A stretch of 64,000 bases of DNA from Actinomadura cremea (GCF_014648495.1 NZ_BMRF01000001.1:434001-498000); one strand, 5' to 3'; shown: positions 16,402 to 26,297, counted from the first letter of the stretch. Notes: generated from the letters alone by a model not told the origin. Numbers and translations are program-made.

Positions 16402-17367
16402 TCACCAGGCGGCGTCGGCGAGGTCCTTCCCGGGCAGCGGGTCGCCGTCGCGGGTGTGGACGTCGCCGGCGAGGGCGAGCAGGGCGCCGTTCTCGGCGGC
16501 GTCGAGGGTGGTCGGCTCGCCCTGGGCCGGTCGCTTCCAGAGGACCTCCCCGGGGTCGCCGGTCGCCGAGTACGCCTGGACGGCGAGCCGGGAGCCCTGC
16601 GGGACGGCGGTGACGATCGTGCCGTCGGGGCGCCGGATCGCGGTGGTCGCACCGGACGGCAGCGTCAGGACGGCCTTGCTGAGCTTGAGATCGCCCGCGG
16701 GAGCGCCCGTGTCGATCGTCCGGACCTGGCTGCGGTCGCCCGTGGTGGCCCGCCAGACGAACGAGAGGGCGTCCCCCGGCCACGAGAGGCTGTCGACGCG
16801 GCCCTGCAGGGTGGTCGTCCACGTCTTGCGGGCGCCCGTGCCCAGCGTCAGGACGTCGACGCGGGCGCGGGTGCCCTCGTAGGTGACGTAGGCGACGCGG
16901 TCGCCGGTGGGGGCGACGGCGAGGTCGGACCACTCGGCGGACTCGCCGGGGATCACGGCCTTGGGGAGGGCGGCGAGTTCCTCGGCGCGGCCGTCGTCGT
17001 CGAGGCGGAGCCGGTGGAACGCGACCTCGCCGCCGCCGGAGGACGCGGCGATGTAGGAGCCGTCGGGGGCGGACTCGACGGCCGTGAAGGCGCGGTCGCG
17101 CGGCGGGGCGACGGGCGGGCCGGTGTCGGCGCCCGTCTCGGCGTCCCGGACGACCAGCGCGGAGCCGCCGGTGACGACGCCGACGACGAAGCCGGGCGAG
17201 GACGGCTCGGCGTCCGCCGCGGCCTTCGCGCTGCGGGACTCGCCCTGGTGGCGCTCCAGCACGTCGAAGCCGCCGCCGATGACCAGCACCAGGCCCGCGG
17301 CGACCCCGACCGGGACGAGCCCGCGCCACGCCTCGCGCAGCCATGATTCCTCGCGCCTGCCGTTCAT
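16402..17367 (-). CDS. Membrane-anchored beta-propeller-like protein
   Basis: This 321-residue protein has a short cytoplasmic start, a transmembrane helix at about 16-33 (LVPVGVAAGLVLVIGGG) and an extracytoplasmic domain. The latter is made of repeated strands with DGSYIAASS, GDRVAYVTYEG and GDALSFVW motifs resembling WD40/TolB blades. No catalytic residues are visible. It is likely a surface sensor or scaffold. It lies upstream of ricT on the same strand, separated by 43 bases. No specific function is recognised. Confidence 0.6.
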   Translation of the reverse strand: MNGRREESWLREAWRGLVPVGVAAGLVLVIGGGFDVLERHQGESRSAKAAADAEPSSPGFVVGVVTGGSALVVRDAETGADTGPPVAPPRDRAFTAVESAPDGSYIAASSGGGEVAFHRLRLDDDGRAEELAALPKAVIPGESAEWSDLAVAPTGDRVAYVTYEGTRARVDVLTLGTGARKTWTTTLQGRVDSLSWPGDALSFVWRATTGDRSQVRTIDTGAPAGDLKLSKAVLTLPSGATTAIRRPDGTIVTAVPQGSRLAVQAYSATGDPGEVLWKRPAQGEPTTLDAAENGALLALAGDVHTRDGDPLPGKDLADAAW

Positions 17368-17437
17368 GCACCTGCCTCTTCGTTCCGTGCGAACCCCACG
17401 TTTCTATCTCATGTACCGGACCGCCCGGGGCCGAACC

Positions 17438-18271
17438 TCAGCCGAGGGCGGCGCGGGCGGCGTCCAGCAGGGACGCCCGGTACGAGCCGCCGAACAGCGC
17501 CACGTGGACGAGCAGGGGGTGCAGCTGGTGCAGCGGGACGCGGGCGCGCCGGCCGTCGGCGAGGGGTGCCGCCTCGTCGTAGGCGGCGAGGATCCGGTCG
17601 AGCAGCGGGGTGCCGAAGAGCGCGAGCATGGCGAGGTCGGTCTCGCGGTGCCCGCCGTGCGCGGCGGGGTCGACGAGCAGGGCGCGGTCGCCGGTCCACA
17701 GGACGTTCCCGGACCACAGGTCGCCGTGGATCCGGCTCGGCGGCTCGGACGGTCCGGCGAGCGTCTCGGCCTCGTCCATGACGCGCTCGACGAGCCGGAC
17801 GTCGTCGCGCGACAGGTGCGGCGCGGCGCGGGGCAGGAACGGGGCGAGGCGGCGTTCGGCGTACCAGCGGGGCCAGGCGCGGTCGTCGGGGGTGTTGTCG
17901 AGGGGGAGGTCGGCGATGAACCCCTGCCAGGGAGCGCCGTAGGTGCCCGGACGGGCGGTGGTGTGCAGGGCGGCGAGTTCGCGGCCGAGGCGTTCGGCGG
18001 CGGCCGGGGTCGGGGCCGCTGACGGCAGCCACGGCAGGACGATCGTGCGTTCGTCGGCCGCGACGACGTCGGGCACCGGGCCGGCGGCGAGCCAGCGCAG
18101 CCCGGCGGCCTCGGCGGTGAACACCCCGCCGGACGGGGCGGTCGCGGCCTTCACGAACACCTCGCGGCCGTCGCCGAGGGACGCGCGGTGCAGCGTCCAC
18201 GCGTGGCTCGAACCGAGGTCGTGCACGCGCGCGACGTCCGTCCCGAGGAGGCGTTCGAGCCGTTCCCGCAC
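17438..18271 (-). CDS. Fructosamine-kinase family protein
   Basis: This 277-residue protein has the fold of fructosamine/aminoglycoside kinases. An N-terminal lobe has EVFVKAA, the catalytic loop is IHGDLWSGNVLW, and the metal-binding segment VDPAAHGGHRETDLAML marks the fructosamine-kinase branch. It phosphorylates glycated amines so that they break down, a protein-repair role. It lies one base downstream of the low-molecular-weight phosphatase gene on the same strand, a common actinobacterial pairing. Confidence 0.85.
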   Translation of the reverse strand: MRERLERLLGTDVARVHDLGSSHAWTLHRASLGDGREVFVKAATAPSGGVFTAEAAGLRWLAAGPVPDVVAADERTIVLPWLPSAAPTPAAAERLGRELAALHTTARPGTYGAPWQGFIADLPLDNTPDDRAWPRWYAERRLAPFLPRAAPHLSRDDVRLVERVMDEAETLAGPSEPPSRIHGDLWSGNVLWTGDRALLVDPAAHGGHRETDLAMLALFGTPLLDRILAAYDEAAPLADGRRARVPLHQLHPLLVHVALFGGSYRASLLDAARAALG

Positions 18272-18272
18272 G

Positions 18273-18752
18273 TCAGGCGGCCTTGAGCCCGTCGCGGATC
18301 TCGGCGAGCAGGCCCGGCATGGCGGCCTCGACCATCTCGAGGACGAGGTCGAAGTCGGCGCGGCCGCCGTAGTAGGGGTCGGGGACGTCGAGGTCGCCGG
18401 CGGCGTCCGGATCGAACTCGCGCAGCAGCCGGATCCTGCCGCGCGCCTCCTCGTCGGGGGCCATCGACCGGAGGGCCCGCAGGTGGCCCTCGTCCAGCGC
18501 GAGGATCAGGTCGTACCGGGAGAACCAGAGGGCCTCGAACTGGCGCGCGGCGTGCGCCGAACGGTAACCGGCACGCAGCAGCGCCGCGATCGTCCGGTCG
18601 TCGGCGGCGTCGCCGACGTGCCAGTTCCCCGTCCCGGAGCTGTCGACCTCGACGTCCAGGCCCGCTTCCTCGACGTGGTGGCGCAGGACGGACTCCGCCA
18701 TCGGGGACCTGCAGATGTTGCCCGTGCAGACGAACGTCACTCGGTACGGCAT
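18273..18752 (-). CDS. Low-molecular-weight protein-tyrosine phosphatase
   Basis: This 159-residue protein carries the CX5R active site CTGNICRS at 9-16 and a C-terminal general-acid loop DPYYGG. That matches bacterial LMW-PTPs such as PtpA. It removes phosphate from tyrosine residues; its targets are not known here. In actinomycetes, homologues modulate secondary metabolism and signalling. The gene directly precedes the fructosamine-kinase gene and probably shares its transcript. Confidence 0.9.
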   Translation of the reverse strand: MPYRVTFVCTGNICRSPMAESVLRHHVEEAGLDVEVDSSGTGNWHVGDAADDRTIAALLRAGYRSAHAARQFEALWFSRYDLILALDEGHLRALRSMAPDEEARGRIRLLREFDPDAAGDLDVPDPYYGGRADFDLVLEMVEAAMPGLLAEIRDGLKAA

Positions 18753-18771
18753 GCCCCCATGATGCCCGACG

Positions 18772-19419
18772 TCAGTTCGCGCCCTCGACGACGATCCGGT
18801 CGATGCCGGAGACGCCGGTCAGCGCCCGCTTCAGGGACTTGACGCTCTCCCGATCGTCGACCCGGACGCGGAACGAGGCGGGGACGTCCCCTTCCCGGGT
18901 GTTCTCGTCGAACTCGGGGGACTCGGCGAACCGCTCCTTCCACCGCTCGTAGGCCGCCTCCGTCGACTCGTACTGGACGGCCCGCACGAACGGCAGGCCG
19001 TTGAGACGTTCGCCGATCACCCTCCGATCGCGGTTCGTCGCCTCCCGGCCGTGGCAGGCGGGGCCGGGCAACGTGCGCGTGCAGAGGTACACCACGACGC
19101 CCGGCCCCGATGCCGGAGTGGCCGTCGGGGACGCCGACGGCGTGGGGGGCCTCGACGGGGACGGTGCGGCGGACGGCTCCGGCGCCCCGTTCGCAGCCTG
19201 CGTCCCCTTCGCGGCGTTCGTCCCGTCGAGGGCGCCGCCCGCGAGGACGCCGCCGCCGACCGCGACGGCGATCGCCGCGGCGGCCGCCACCGGGACGATG
19301 CGGCGGAACGAGCGCGGGGCGCGCCGCTCGGCGAACCCCGGAGCGGGGACGTCCCCGGGCCGCAGGGTCTCGCCCACGGCGTCCAGCGCGTCCTTGAGGC
19401 GTTCCTCGGTCGTGTTCAC
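18772..19419 (-). CDS. Membrane partner of the ECF sigma factor (FtsX-like extracellular domain)
   Basis: GTG 19419 overlaps the sigma factor's stop by four bases, giving 215 residues. The first 35 residues are cytoplasmic, a TM helix follows (VPVAAAAAIAVAVGGGVLAG), then a Pro/Ser-rich stalk. The extracellular domain has paired cysteines and YERWKERFAE, resembling the extracellular domain of FtsX-type permeases. Coupling and topology point to an anti-sigma or sigma-modulating role. No zinc-binding anti-sigma motif is visible, so that role is inferred. Confidence 0.65.
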   Translation of the reverse strand: MNTTEERLKDALDAVGETLRPGDVPAPGFAERRAPRSFRRIVPVAAAAAIAVAVGGGVLAGGALDGTNAAKGTQAANGAPEPSAAPSPSRPPTPSASPTATPASGPGVVVYLCTRTLPGPACHGREATNRDRRVIGERLNGLPFVRAVQYESTEAAYERWKERFAESPEFDENTREGDVPASFRVRVDDRESVKSLKRALTGVSGIDRIVVEGAN

Positions 19420-19949
19420 TTGTCCCCCTCCAGGATCCGGCCGAGCGCGGTGAGCGCCCGCGACGTGGTCGACTTGACGGTGCCGACGCCGACTCCCATG
19501 GCCTCGGCGGTCTCCGCTTCGGAGAGGTCGCCGTAGTAGCGCAGGACGAGCGCCTCGCGCTGGCGGCGCGGCAGCCGGTGCAGCGCGGCGAGGACCTCCC
19601 GGCGGTCCTCGCCGATCATCGCCTCGGACTCGGCGGACCACACCGGAGGCTGGTGGATCACGCGGAACGGCCTGCGGCGGCGCCGCACCGCCGTCCGGGA
19701 CCGGTTGAGGACGGCCGACCGGACGTACGCCAGCGCCTTGTCGCGGTCGCGCATGCGGGACCAGTGCGCGTAGAGGCCCGCGAAGGCGTCCTGGACGACG
19801 TCCTCGGCGGTCCCCCGGTCACCGACCATGATCAGGGCGAGGCGCGTCAGCCCCAGTGCGTGCCCCCGGTACAGGGCGGTGACCGCGGACGACGCGTCCT
19901 CGGGCACCGCGGCCGCCGGGGGTTCGGCGAGCGCCGCTTCAGCGTTCAT
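19416..19949 (-). CDS. ECF sigma factor (SigE-family type)
   Basis: This 177-residue protein has sigma region 2 (about 22-90, with GDRGTAEDVVQDAFAGLYAHW) and region 4 (about 115-170, with LPRRQREALVLRYYGDLSEAETAEAMGV), joined by a short basic linker. It belongs to the actinomycete SigE-family ECF group that usually pairs with a membrane protein, encoded here by the overlapping downstream gene. It would direct RNA polymerase to an envelope- or stress-type regulon. Its promoter target is not evident. Confidence 0.88.
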   Translation of the reverse strand: MNAEAALAEPPAAAVPEDASSAVTALYRGHALGLTRLALIMVGDRGTAEDVVQDAFAGLYAHWSRMRDRDKALAYVRSAVLNRSRTAVRRRRRPFRVIHQPPVWSAESEAMIGEDRREVLAALHRLPRRQREALVLRYYGDLSEAETAEAMGVGVGTVKSTTSRALTALGRILEGDK

Positions 19950-20010
19950 GTCCCAGAGACACCGTCCGCCCCTTCGGGTTGCCTCCCCGGCGAGGATTTC
20001 GCGGGACGGG

Positions 20011-21150
20011 TCAGCCGGTGCGGAGCGCCATGGTGAGGGCCTCGACGGCGAGGAGCGGGTTGACGTTCGCGTCGAGGCGTTCGCGGCACTGCATGATCGC
20101 GTCGAGGCGGCGCAGGGTGCCCTCGGGTCGGGTCCCGGCGGCGGCCGTCCTCAGCTCGGGGCCCAGCTCGGCGTTGACCAGCTCGCTGCCCGCGCCGAGC
20201 TGCAGGGTGAGGACGTCCCGGTAGTAGGAAGCGAGGTCGAGCAGGGCGCGGTCGAGCGCGTCCCGCTTCACCCGGGTCGCCCGGGACTTCTGCCGGTCCT
20301 CGAGCTCCTTGAGCGCCCCGGCGGTGCCGCGCGGCATCCGGCCCTTCGCGCTCTCGCCGAGGGCCTGCCGCAGCTCGGCGGTCTCCTGCCCGTTCAGCTC
20401 CTCCGTCGTCGCCTTCGCCTCCGCCTCGGCGGCCTTGACGAGCGCGTCCGCCGCCATCGCCGCCGGTCCGACGGACGTCAGGCGGCGCGGCACCTCGAGC
20501 ACCTCCGCGCGGCGCGCCCGCGCGTCCGGGTCGGTGGCGAGGCGCCGCGCGCGGCTGATGTGGCCCTGCGCGTTGCGGGCGACGATGTCGGCGGTCTCGC
20601 GGTCCACGCCGTCCCGCTGGACGAGCAGGTCGGCGACCGCGCCGAGCGGCGGCGTCCGCAGCGTCACCAGCCGGCAGCGGGACCGGATCGTGACCAGCAG
20701 GTCGTCCGGCGCTGGGGTGCACAGCAGCCACAGCGTGCGGGGCGGGGGCTCCTCGATGGCCTTCAGCAGCGCGTTCGCGGCGCCCTCGGTGGCCCGGTCG
20801 GCGTCCTCGAACAGGACGATCTGCCAGCGGCCCACGCTCGGCGCCGACGACGCCCGCAGCACCAGCGCCCGCGTCTCCTTGATCCCGTACGACAGGCCGG
20901 ACGGGCGGACGACCTCGAGGTCGCCGTGCGTGCCCTGCAGGACCTGGTGGCAGGCCGCGCAGTACCCGCAGCCGCGGGGCGTCTCGGTGCACTGCAGCGC
21001 CGCCGCGAACGCCCGCGCCGCCGCCGTCCGTCCGGACCCGGGCGGGCCGGTGAACAGCCAGGCGTGCGCGAGCCCGCTCGTGCCGGCCGCGGCGCCGGAC
21101 AGCTGCTCGACGACCGGTTCCTGGCCCACCAGGTCGTTCCAGACGCTCAT
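20011..21150 (-). CDS. holB: DNA polymerase III subunit delta'
   Basis: This 379-residue clamp-loader subunit has a Walker A-like GPPGSGRT at 35-42, with Arg replacing Lys. The zinc module is CGYCAACHQV, and the strand VLFEDADRATEGAANALLKAIEEPP leads to a sensor region. Delta' is the non-ATPase stator of the clamp loader, so the Arg variant is consistent. The C-terminal half is helical and Ala/Glu-rich. It lies just downstream of tmk, as in most actinobacteria. Confidence 0.92.
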   Translation of the reverse strand: MSVWNDLVGQEPVVEQLSGAAAGTSGLAHAWLFTGPPGSGRTAAARAFAAALQCTETPRGCGYCAACHQVLQGTHGDLEVVRPSGLSYGIKETRALVLRASSAPSVGRWQIVLFEDADRATEGAANALLKAIEEPPPRTLWLLCTPAPDDLLVTIRSRCRLVTLRTPPLGAVADLLVQRDGVDRETADIVARNAQGHISRARRLATDPDARARRAEVLEVPRRLTSVGPAAMAADALVKAAEAEAKATTEELNGQETAELRQALGESAKGRMPRGTAGALKELEDRQKSRATRVKRDALDRALLDLASYYRDVLTLQLGAGSELVNAELGPELRTAAAGTRPEGTLRRLDAIMQCRERLDANVNPLLAVEALTMALRTG

Positions 21151-21178
21151 GGCCCCAAGGCTACGGGCCCGCCGGAGC

Positions 21179-23311
21179 TCAGACGTCCCTGATCGCGGGG
21201 AACGTGTGGGTCGCGTCCTCGGTGCCGAGCGGGATCGGGTCGGGCAGGATCTCGCGGATGCGGTACTGGATCTCGCGGCTCAGCTCGGACTGCGGGCGGC
21301 TCGCGTCCAGGACGAGGTAGCGGTCGGGGTCGGCCTCGGCGAGCGCCCGGAAGCCGCCGCGGACCCGCTCGTGGAAGTCCTGCGGCTCGGACTCGATGCG
21401 GTCGGCGGGTGCCGACAGCCGGGCGAGGCCGGTGCGCGGCGGCACCTCCAGCAGGACGGTGAGGTCGGGGACGAGCCCGCCGGTCGCCCACTCGTTGACG
21501 CGGGCGATCTCGTCGACCGGCTGCTCCCGGCCGAACCCCTGGTAGGCGAGGGACGAGTCGACGTACCGGTCGCTGACGACGATCGCGCCGCGGTCCAGGG
21601 CCGGGGCGATCACGTTCGTCACGTGGTCGGCGCGGTCGGCGGCGTACAGCAGGCTCTCGGCTCGGATCGACAGGCCGGTCGTCTCGCGGTCCAGCAGCAT
21701 CGCGCGCAGCCGCATGCCGATCTTGGTGGCGCCCGGTTCCTGCGTGGTGACGACCTCGTAGCCGTGGTCGCGGAGCCAGATCGCGGCGAGCCGGGCCTGG
21801 GTGGTCTTGCCGGCGCCCTCGCCGCCCTCGAACGCGATGAACACGCCGCGGTTGCGGACGGACGCGGGCTGCTCGGGCTCGGCCGTCTCCTCCCCCGGCG
21901 GGACGTAGACGTCGCCGCGCAGCGCGGCCCGCAGGTCCGGGACGAGCGGGACGCCGCGCCGGTCGTCCCCGCGGCGGTACGCGAGCAGGCCCGCGAGGAG
22001 CGCGACGACGGCGGCGACCAGCAGCGCCGCGCCCGTCCCGGCGAGGTCGTAGAAGCCGCCGCCGAGGTCGATCCGGGTGTCGCCGATCGCCCCGGCCAGC
22101 GGCGGGACGGCGGCGACCGCGACGAACGCGGTGACGAGCGCGACGGCGCGCGGGTACGCGGGGCTCGGCGGCTCGGCGGTCTCGGCCGCTCCGGTGTCCT
22201 CGGGGCCCGCGGGGGCCGCCAGGACGGACGTGCCGCACGCCCACGCGGCGCCCGCGGCGACGCCGACGAGCGCGGTCGCGAACACGGCGACGGGGAGGTT
22301 GTCGACGAGCGCGGTGACGATCAGCGCGAGCGCGCCCGCGACGACCGCGAGGCCCAGCAGCCGGCGGCGGCTGAACGGGCCGAGGACGCGCGGGCCGAGG
22401 AAGATCCCGAACCCGAGCCCGGCGGTCAGCGCGAGCAGGACGGCGCCGTATCCGGCGTCGCCGCCGCCGAGGCCCGCCGCGTGCGTGCGCGCCACCGCGA
22501 CGACGGCGCCCGCGGCGAGGGCCGCGCCGGTGACCGCGGCGCCGAGGCCGCGCGGCGCGCCCGTCCGGCCGCCCCGGACGATCAGCGCGAGCGGGGACGG
22601 GACGTGCGTCGGTTCGCCGCGCGGGACGTCCTTGACCAACGCGACGGCGGCGGCCGCGAGCAGGAACACGGCGGCGTTCGCGTACAGGACGAGGTCGGTG
22701 CGGTCGCCGGGGCCGTCGAAGATCCCGGCGCCGGCCAGCGCGAGGACGGTGAACAGCGCGGCGGCGACCGGGGCGGCGGCGGACACCGTGCGCAGCGCCG
22801 ACCGGCGGGCGGCGGCGCGCAACCCGGTCGTCCCGCCGCCGGGCCCGTCGTCCGGCAGGCCGCCGGGGACGAGCGCGGGCGGGGAGGCGAGCGCGGCGGG
22901 TGTCCACAGGAGGCTCAGCAGGCCGGCGAGGAACGCGGCGGCGAGCGTCCAGGGGAGCATGTCGAGCAGCGGGACGGTCAGCACGATCACGAACCGCAGG
23001 GCGTCCACGGCGAGCAGCGCGACGCGGCGGTCCACGCGCGCGGCGAGCTGCCCCGCGAGCGGCGCGAGGAGCACCGCCGGGAGCAGCAGCAGCCCGAGGA
23101 CGCCGCCGACGGCCTGCGCGCGCGCGGCGACGTCCTCGCCCTGGGTCAGCACGACGGCCGACGCCGCCAGGGCGGGGACGGTGAGCCATTGCCCGACCGC
23201 GGACAGCGACAGGGCGAGCCGGAGCCGCCGGAACGGCCCGATCTCCGAGAGCGACGAAACGCCCGGCTGCGGCGCGGCGGGGTACGGCCGGGTGGCGTCC
23301 GTTCTGGTCAT
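21179..23311 (-). CDS. tmk: MFS-like membrane domain fused to thymidylate kinase
   Basis: The 710-residue protein starts at ATG 23311. Residues about 20-460 hold 11-12 hydrophobic helices in MFS style. From about residue 485 to the end is a full dTMP kinase: P-loop FEGGEGAGKTTQ, DRYVDSSLAYQG and the lid/ERI region. The kinase converts dTMP to dTDP. The fusion with a major-facilitator-like domain is known from other actinomycetes (Streptomyces genes next to topA). What the membrane part transports, if anything, is unknown. The gene lies between topA and holB. Confidence 0.88.
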   Translation of the reverse strand: MTRTDATRPYPAAPQPGVSSLSEIGPFRRLRLALSLSAVGQWLTVPALAASAVVLTQGEDVAARAQAVGGVLGLLLLPAVLLAPLAGQLAARVDRRVALLAVDALRFVIVLTVPLLDMLPWTLAAAFLAGLLSLLWTPAALASPPALVPGGLPDDGPGGGTTGLRAAARRSALRTVSAAAPVAAALFTVLALAGAGIFDGPGDRTDLVLYANAAVFLLAAAAVALVKDVPRGEPTHVPSPLALIVRGGRTGAPRGLGAAVTGAALAAGAVVAVARTHAAGLGGGDAGYGAVLLALTAGLGFGIFLGPRVLGPFSRRRLLGLAVVAGALALIVTALVDNLPVAVFATALVGVAAGAAWACGTSVLAAPAGPEDTGAAETAEPPSPAYPRAVALVTAFVAVAAVPPLAGAIGDTRIDLGGGFYDLAGTGAALLVAAVVALLAGLLAYRRGDDRRGVPLVPDLRAALRGDVYVPPGEETAEPEQPASVRNRGVFIAFEGGEGAGKTTQARLAAIWLRDHGYEVVTTQEPGATKIGMRLRAMLLDRETTGLSIRAESLLYAADRADHVTNVIAPALDRGAIVVSDRYVDSSLAYQGFGREQPVDEIARVNEWATGGLVPDLTVLLEVPPRTGLARLSAPADRIESEPQDFHERVRGGFRALAEADPDRYLVLDASRPQSELSREIQYRIREILPDPIPLGTEDATHTFPAIRDV

Positions 23312-23339
23312 GTCCGTCAGAGTATCGGCGCCCTTGTCG

Positions 23340-26057
23340 CTATGACCCCGACTTCGCCGAGGACTTCGGAGACGACTTCGCGGTCGTCCGCTTCCGGGGC
23401 GCGGCCTTCTTCTTGCCACCCCCCGCGGCGACCTTCTCACGGCGCTCCGCGAGCAGCTCGGCGGCGCGCTGGATGGTGATCGACTCGACCTCGTCGCCCT
23501 TGCGCAGGCTCGCGTTCGTCTCGCCGTCCGTCACGTACGGGCCGAACCGGCCCTCCTTGACGACCACCGGCTTGTCGCTCACCGGGTCCTTGCCGAGCTC
23601 GCGCAGCGGCGGCGCGGCGGCGGCCCGGCGGCCCCGCTGCTTCGGCTGCGCGAACAGCTCCTTCGCCTGCTCCGGCGTGACGGTGAAGAGCTCGTCCTCC
23701 GACCCCAGCGAACGGCTGTCGGTGCCCTTCTTGATGTACGGGCCGAACCGTCCGTTCTGGGCGGTGACGGGCTCCCCGTCCAGCTCGCCGACCGTCCTGG
23801 GCAGCGACAGGAGCTTCAGCGCGTCGTCCAGGGTGATCGTGTCGAGCGACATCGACTTGAACAGCGAACCCGTCCGCGGCTTGGCCGCGTCCGCCTTCTT
23901 GGTTCGCTTCTTCTTCTCGCCTTCCGCGGGCGCGGCCTGCTCCGGCAGGATCTCGGTGACGTACGGGCCGAACCGTCCGCTCTTGGCGACGATCGTGTGC
24001 CCCGTCGCCGGGTCGACGCCCAGCTCCCGGTCACCGCTCGGCTGCGCGAACAGCTCCTCGGCCTTCTCGGCCGTCAGCTCGTCCGGCGCGATGTCCTCGG
24101 GAATGTTGACCCGGTTGCCGTCCCTGTCCAGATACGGCCCGTAACGGCCGACCCGGATCATGATGTCGCTGCCCTTGAGCGGGAACGAGCTGATCCCCTT
24201 GGCGTCGATGTCGCCGCTCTCGCCGACCAGCTCCTTCAAGCCCTCGGCGCCGTTGTCGCCGAAGTAGAACCGGTTCAGCCACGGGGTGCGCTCGGTGTTC
24301 CCGTTCGCGATCTCGTCGAGGCCGTCCTCCATGTGCGCGGTGAAGTCGTAGTCGACCAGGTTGCCGAAGTGCTGCTCCAGCAGGTTCGTCACCGCGAACG
24401 CCAGGAACGACGGCACGAGCGCCGTGCCCTTCTTGAACACGTACCCGCGGTCGAGGATCGTTCCGATGATCGACGCGTACGTCGACGGGCGGCCGATCTC
24501 CCGCTCCTCCAGCTCCTTGACCAGGCTCGCCTCGGTGTAGCGCGCCGGCGGGCGCGTCGAGTGCCCCTCGGCCTCGAGATCCCGCGCGGTCAGGCCGTCG
24601 CCCTCCGCCAGGTTCGGCAGCCGCCGCTCCTGGTCGTCCCGGTCGGTCGACGGGTCGTCGGCGCTCTCCACGTACGCCTTCAGGAACCCGTGGAACGTGA
24701 TCGTCTTGCCGGTCGCGCCGAACTCGGCCGTCTCGCCCCGCGTCGACTCCCCGGTCACCCGGATCGACACCGACTGCCCGACCGCGTCCTTCATCTGGCT
24801 CGCGATCGTCCGCTTCCAGATCAGCTCGTACAGCCGGAACTGGTCGCCCGACAGCCCCGTCTCCGCGGGCGTCCGGAACGAGTCGCCCGCCGGACGGATC
24901 GCCTCGTGCGCCTCCTGCGCGTTCTTGACCTTCGACTGGTACACGCGCGGCTTGTCCGGCACGTACTCGCCGCCGAACAGCGACGCCGCCTGCCGCCGCG
25001 CCGCCGTGATCGCCGTCTCCGACAGCGTGATCGAGTCGGTTCGCATGTAGGTGATGAAGCCGTTCTCGTACAGCTTCTGGGCCACCGACATCGCGTACTT
25101 CGCCGAGAAGCCCAGCTTCCGGCTGGCCTCCTGCTGCATCGTCGTCGTCCGGAACGGCGGGTACGGCTTGCGCGTGTACGGCTTGCGCTCGACCGACTTG
25201 ACCTCGTACGGACGGTCGCGGAGCCGTTCGGCCAGCGCGCGCGCGGCCGACTCGTCCAGATGCAGGGCGTCCCGGGTCTTGAGCGTGCCGTCCGACGCGA
25301 AGTCGCGCCCCTGCGCGACGCGCTTGCCGTCCACCGACACCAGCCCGGCCTTGAACCGCGTGGGCTCCTCGGCCTTGCCCGTGTCGAACTGCGCCGCGAT
25401 GTCCCAGTAGTGGGCGGGGACGAACGCGATGCGCTCCCGCTCGCGCTCCACCACCAGCCGCGTCGCCACCGACTGCACCCGGCCCGCCGACAGCTTCGGC
25501 ATGACCTTCTTCCACAGGACCGGGCTGACCTCGTACCCGTACAGGCGGTCGAGGATCCGCCGGGTCTCCTGCGCGTCCACGAGCCGCTCGTTCAGCGTCC
25601 GCGGGTTCGCGGCGGCCTGCCGGATCGCGTCCTTGGTGATCTCGTTGAAGACCATCCGGTGGACCGGCACCTTCGGCTGCAGGACCTCCTGGAGGTGCCA
25701 GGCGATCGCCTCGCCCTCCCGGTCCTCGTCCGTCGCGAGGAAGAGCTCGTCGGCCTCGGCCAGCAGCTTCTTGAGCTTCTGCACCTGCTGCTTCTTGTCG
25801 GAGTTCACCACGTACAGCGGCTCGAACTCCTGCTCGACGTTCACGCCGAGCTTCGCCCACGGCTCGCCCTTGTACTTGGCCGGCACCTCCGAGGCGCTCC
25901 CGGGCAGGTCCCGGATATGGCCGATACTGGACTCCACGATGTAGCCGCGGCCGAGGTAGCCCGCGATCGTCTTCGCCTTCGCGGGCGACTCGACGATCAC
26001 CAGGCGGGTCCCGGCCCCGTTCCGGCCACTCTTCGCAGTGCCGTTCTTGGCTGGCAC
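23340..26057 (-). CDS. topA: DNA topoisomerase I
   Basis: This 905-residue type IA topoisomerase begins with a TOPRIM domain (VIVESPAKAKTIAGYLG; acidic DTD in ATDEDREGEA). The catalytic Tyr is in ITYMRTDS. The C-terminal part has four repeats around GR[FY]GPY in place of zinc fingers, and ends in a Lys/Ser-rich tail that binds DNA, the actinobacterial form. It relaxes negative supercoils during transcription and replication. The neighbouring tmk and holB on the same strand follow the conserved order. Confidence 0.95.
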   Translation of the reverse strand: MPAKNGTAKSGRNGAGTRLVIVESPAKAKTIAGYLGRGYIVESSIGHIRDLPGSASEVPAKYKGEPWAKLGVNVEQEFEPLYVVNSDKKQQVQKLKKLLAEADELFLATDEDREGEAIAWHLQEVLQPKVPVHRMVFNEITKDAIRQAAANPRTLNERLVDAQETRRILDRLYGYEVSPVLWKKVMPKLSAGRVQSVATRLVVERERERIAFVPAHYWDIAAQFDTGKAEEPTRFKAGLVSVDGKRVAQGRDFASDGTLKTRDALHLDESAARALAERLRDRPYEVKSVERKPYTRKPYPPFRTTTMQQEASRKLGFSAKYAMSVAQKLYENGFITYMRTDSITLSETAITAARRQAASLFGGEYVPDKPRVYQSKVKNAQEAHEAIRPAGDSFRTPAETGLSGDQFRLYELIWKRTIASQMKDAVGQSVSIRVTGESTRGETAEFGATGKTITFHGFLKAYVESADDPSTDRDDQERRLPNLAEGDGLTARDLEAEGHSTRPPARYTEASLVKELEEREIGRPSTYASIIGTILDRGYVFKKGTALVPSFLAFAVTNLLEQHFGNLVDYDFTAHMEDGLDEIANGNTERTPWLNRFYFGDNGAEGLKELVGESGDIDAKGISSFPLKGSDIMIRVGRYGPYLDRDGNRVNIPEDIAPDELTAEKAEELFAQPSGDRELGVDPATGHTIVAKSGRFGPYVTEILPEQAAPAEGEKKKRTKKADAAKPRTGSLFKSMSLDTITLDDALKLLSLPRTVGELDGEPVTAQNGRFGPYIKKGTDSRSLGSEDELFTVTPEQAKELFAQPKQRGRRAAAAPPLRELGKDPVSDKPVVVKEGRFGPYVTDGETNASLRKGDEVESITIQRAAELLAERREKVAAGGGKKKAAPRKRTTAKSSPKSSAKSGS

Positions 26058-26297
26058 AGTCGCTCCAACCTCGCAGTCTGGTCTAACTAAGGGTCTTCCT
26101 ACACAGGCTTCCTACAACGTCACATGACGGCGCGTTCATGCCCGCGGGTTCCCGCCATCGATCCGACGGGCCCGCCGCCCGCCCCCGGACGGCGCAAATT
26201 CCCACCGCCGCGCCTCCGACAGGATGACATGCCGCCGCGGCCCCCGCGGACCGGGTCGCCACCGTGAGACGGCGATCCTCGGCCGGAGCACGTCATA

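Noticed and set aside
20309-23479. Forward ORF of 1056 codons
   Set aside because: It is antisense to holB and the tmk fusion and rich in Ala/Arg/Gly; it is a shadow of those genes.
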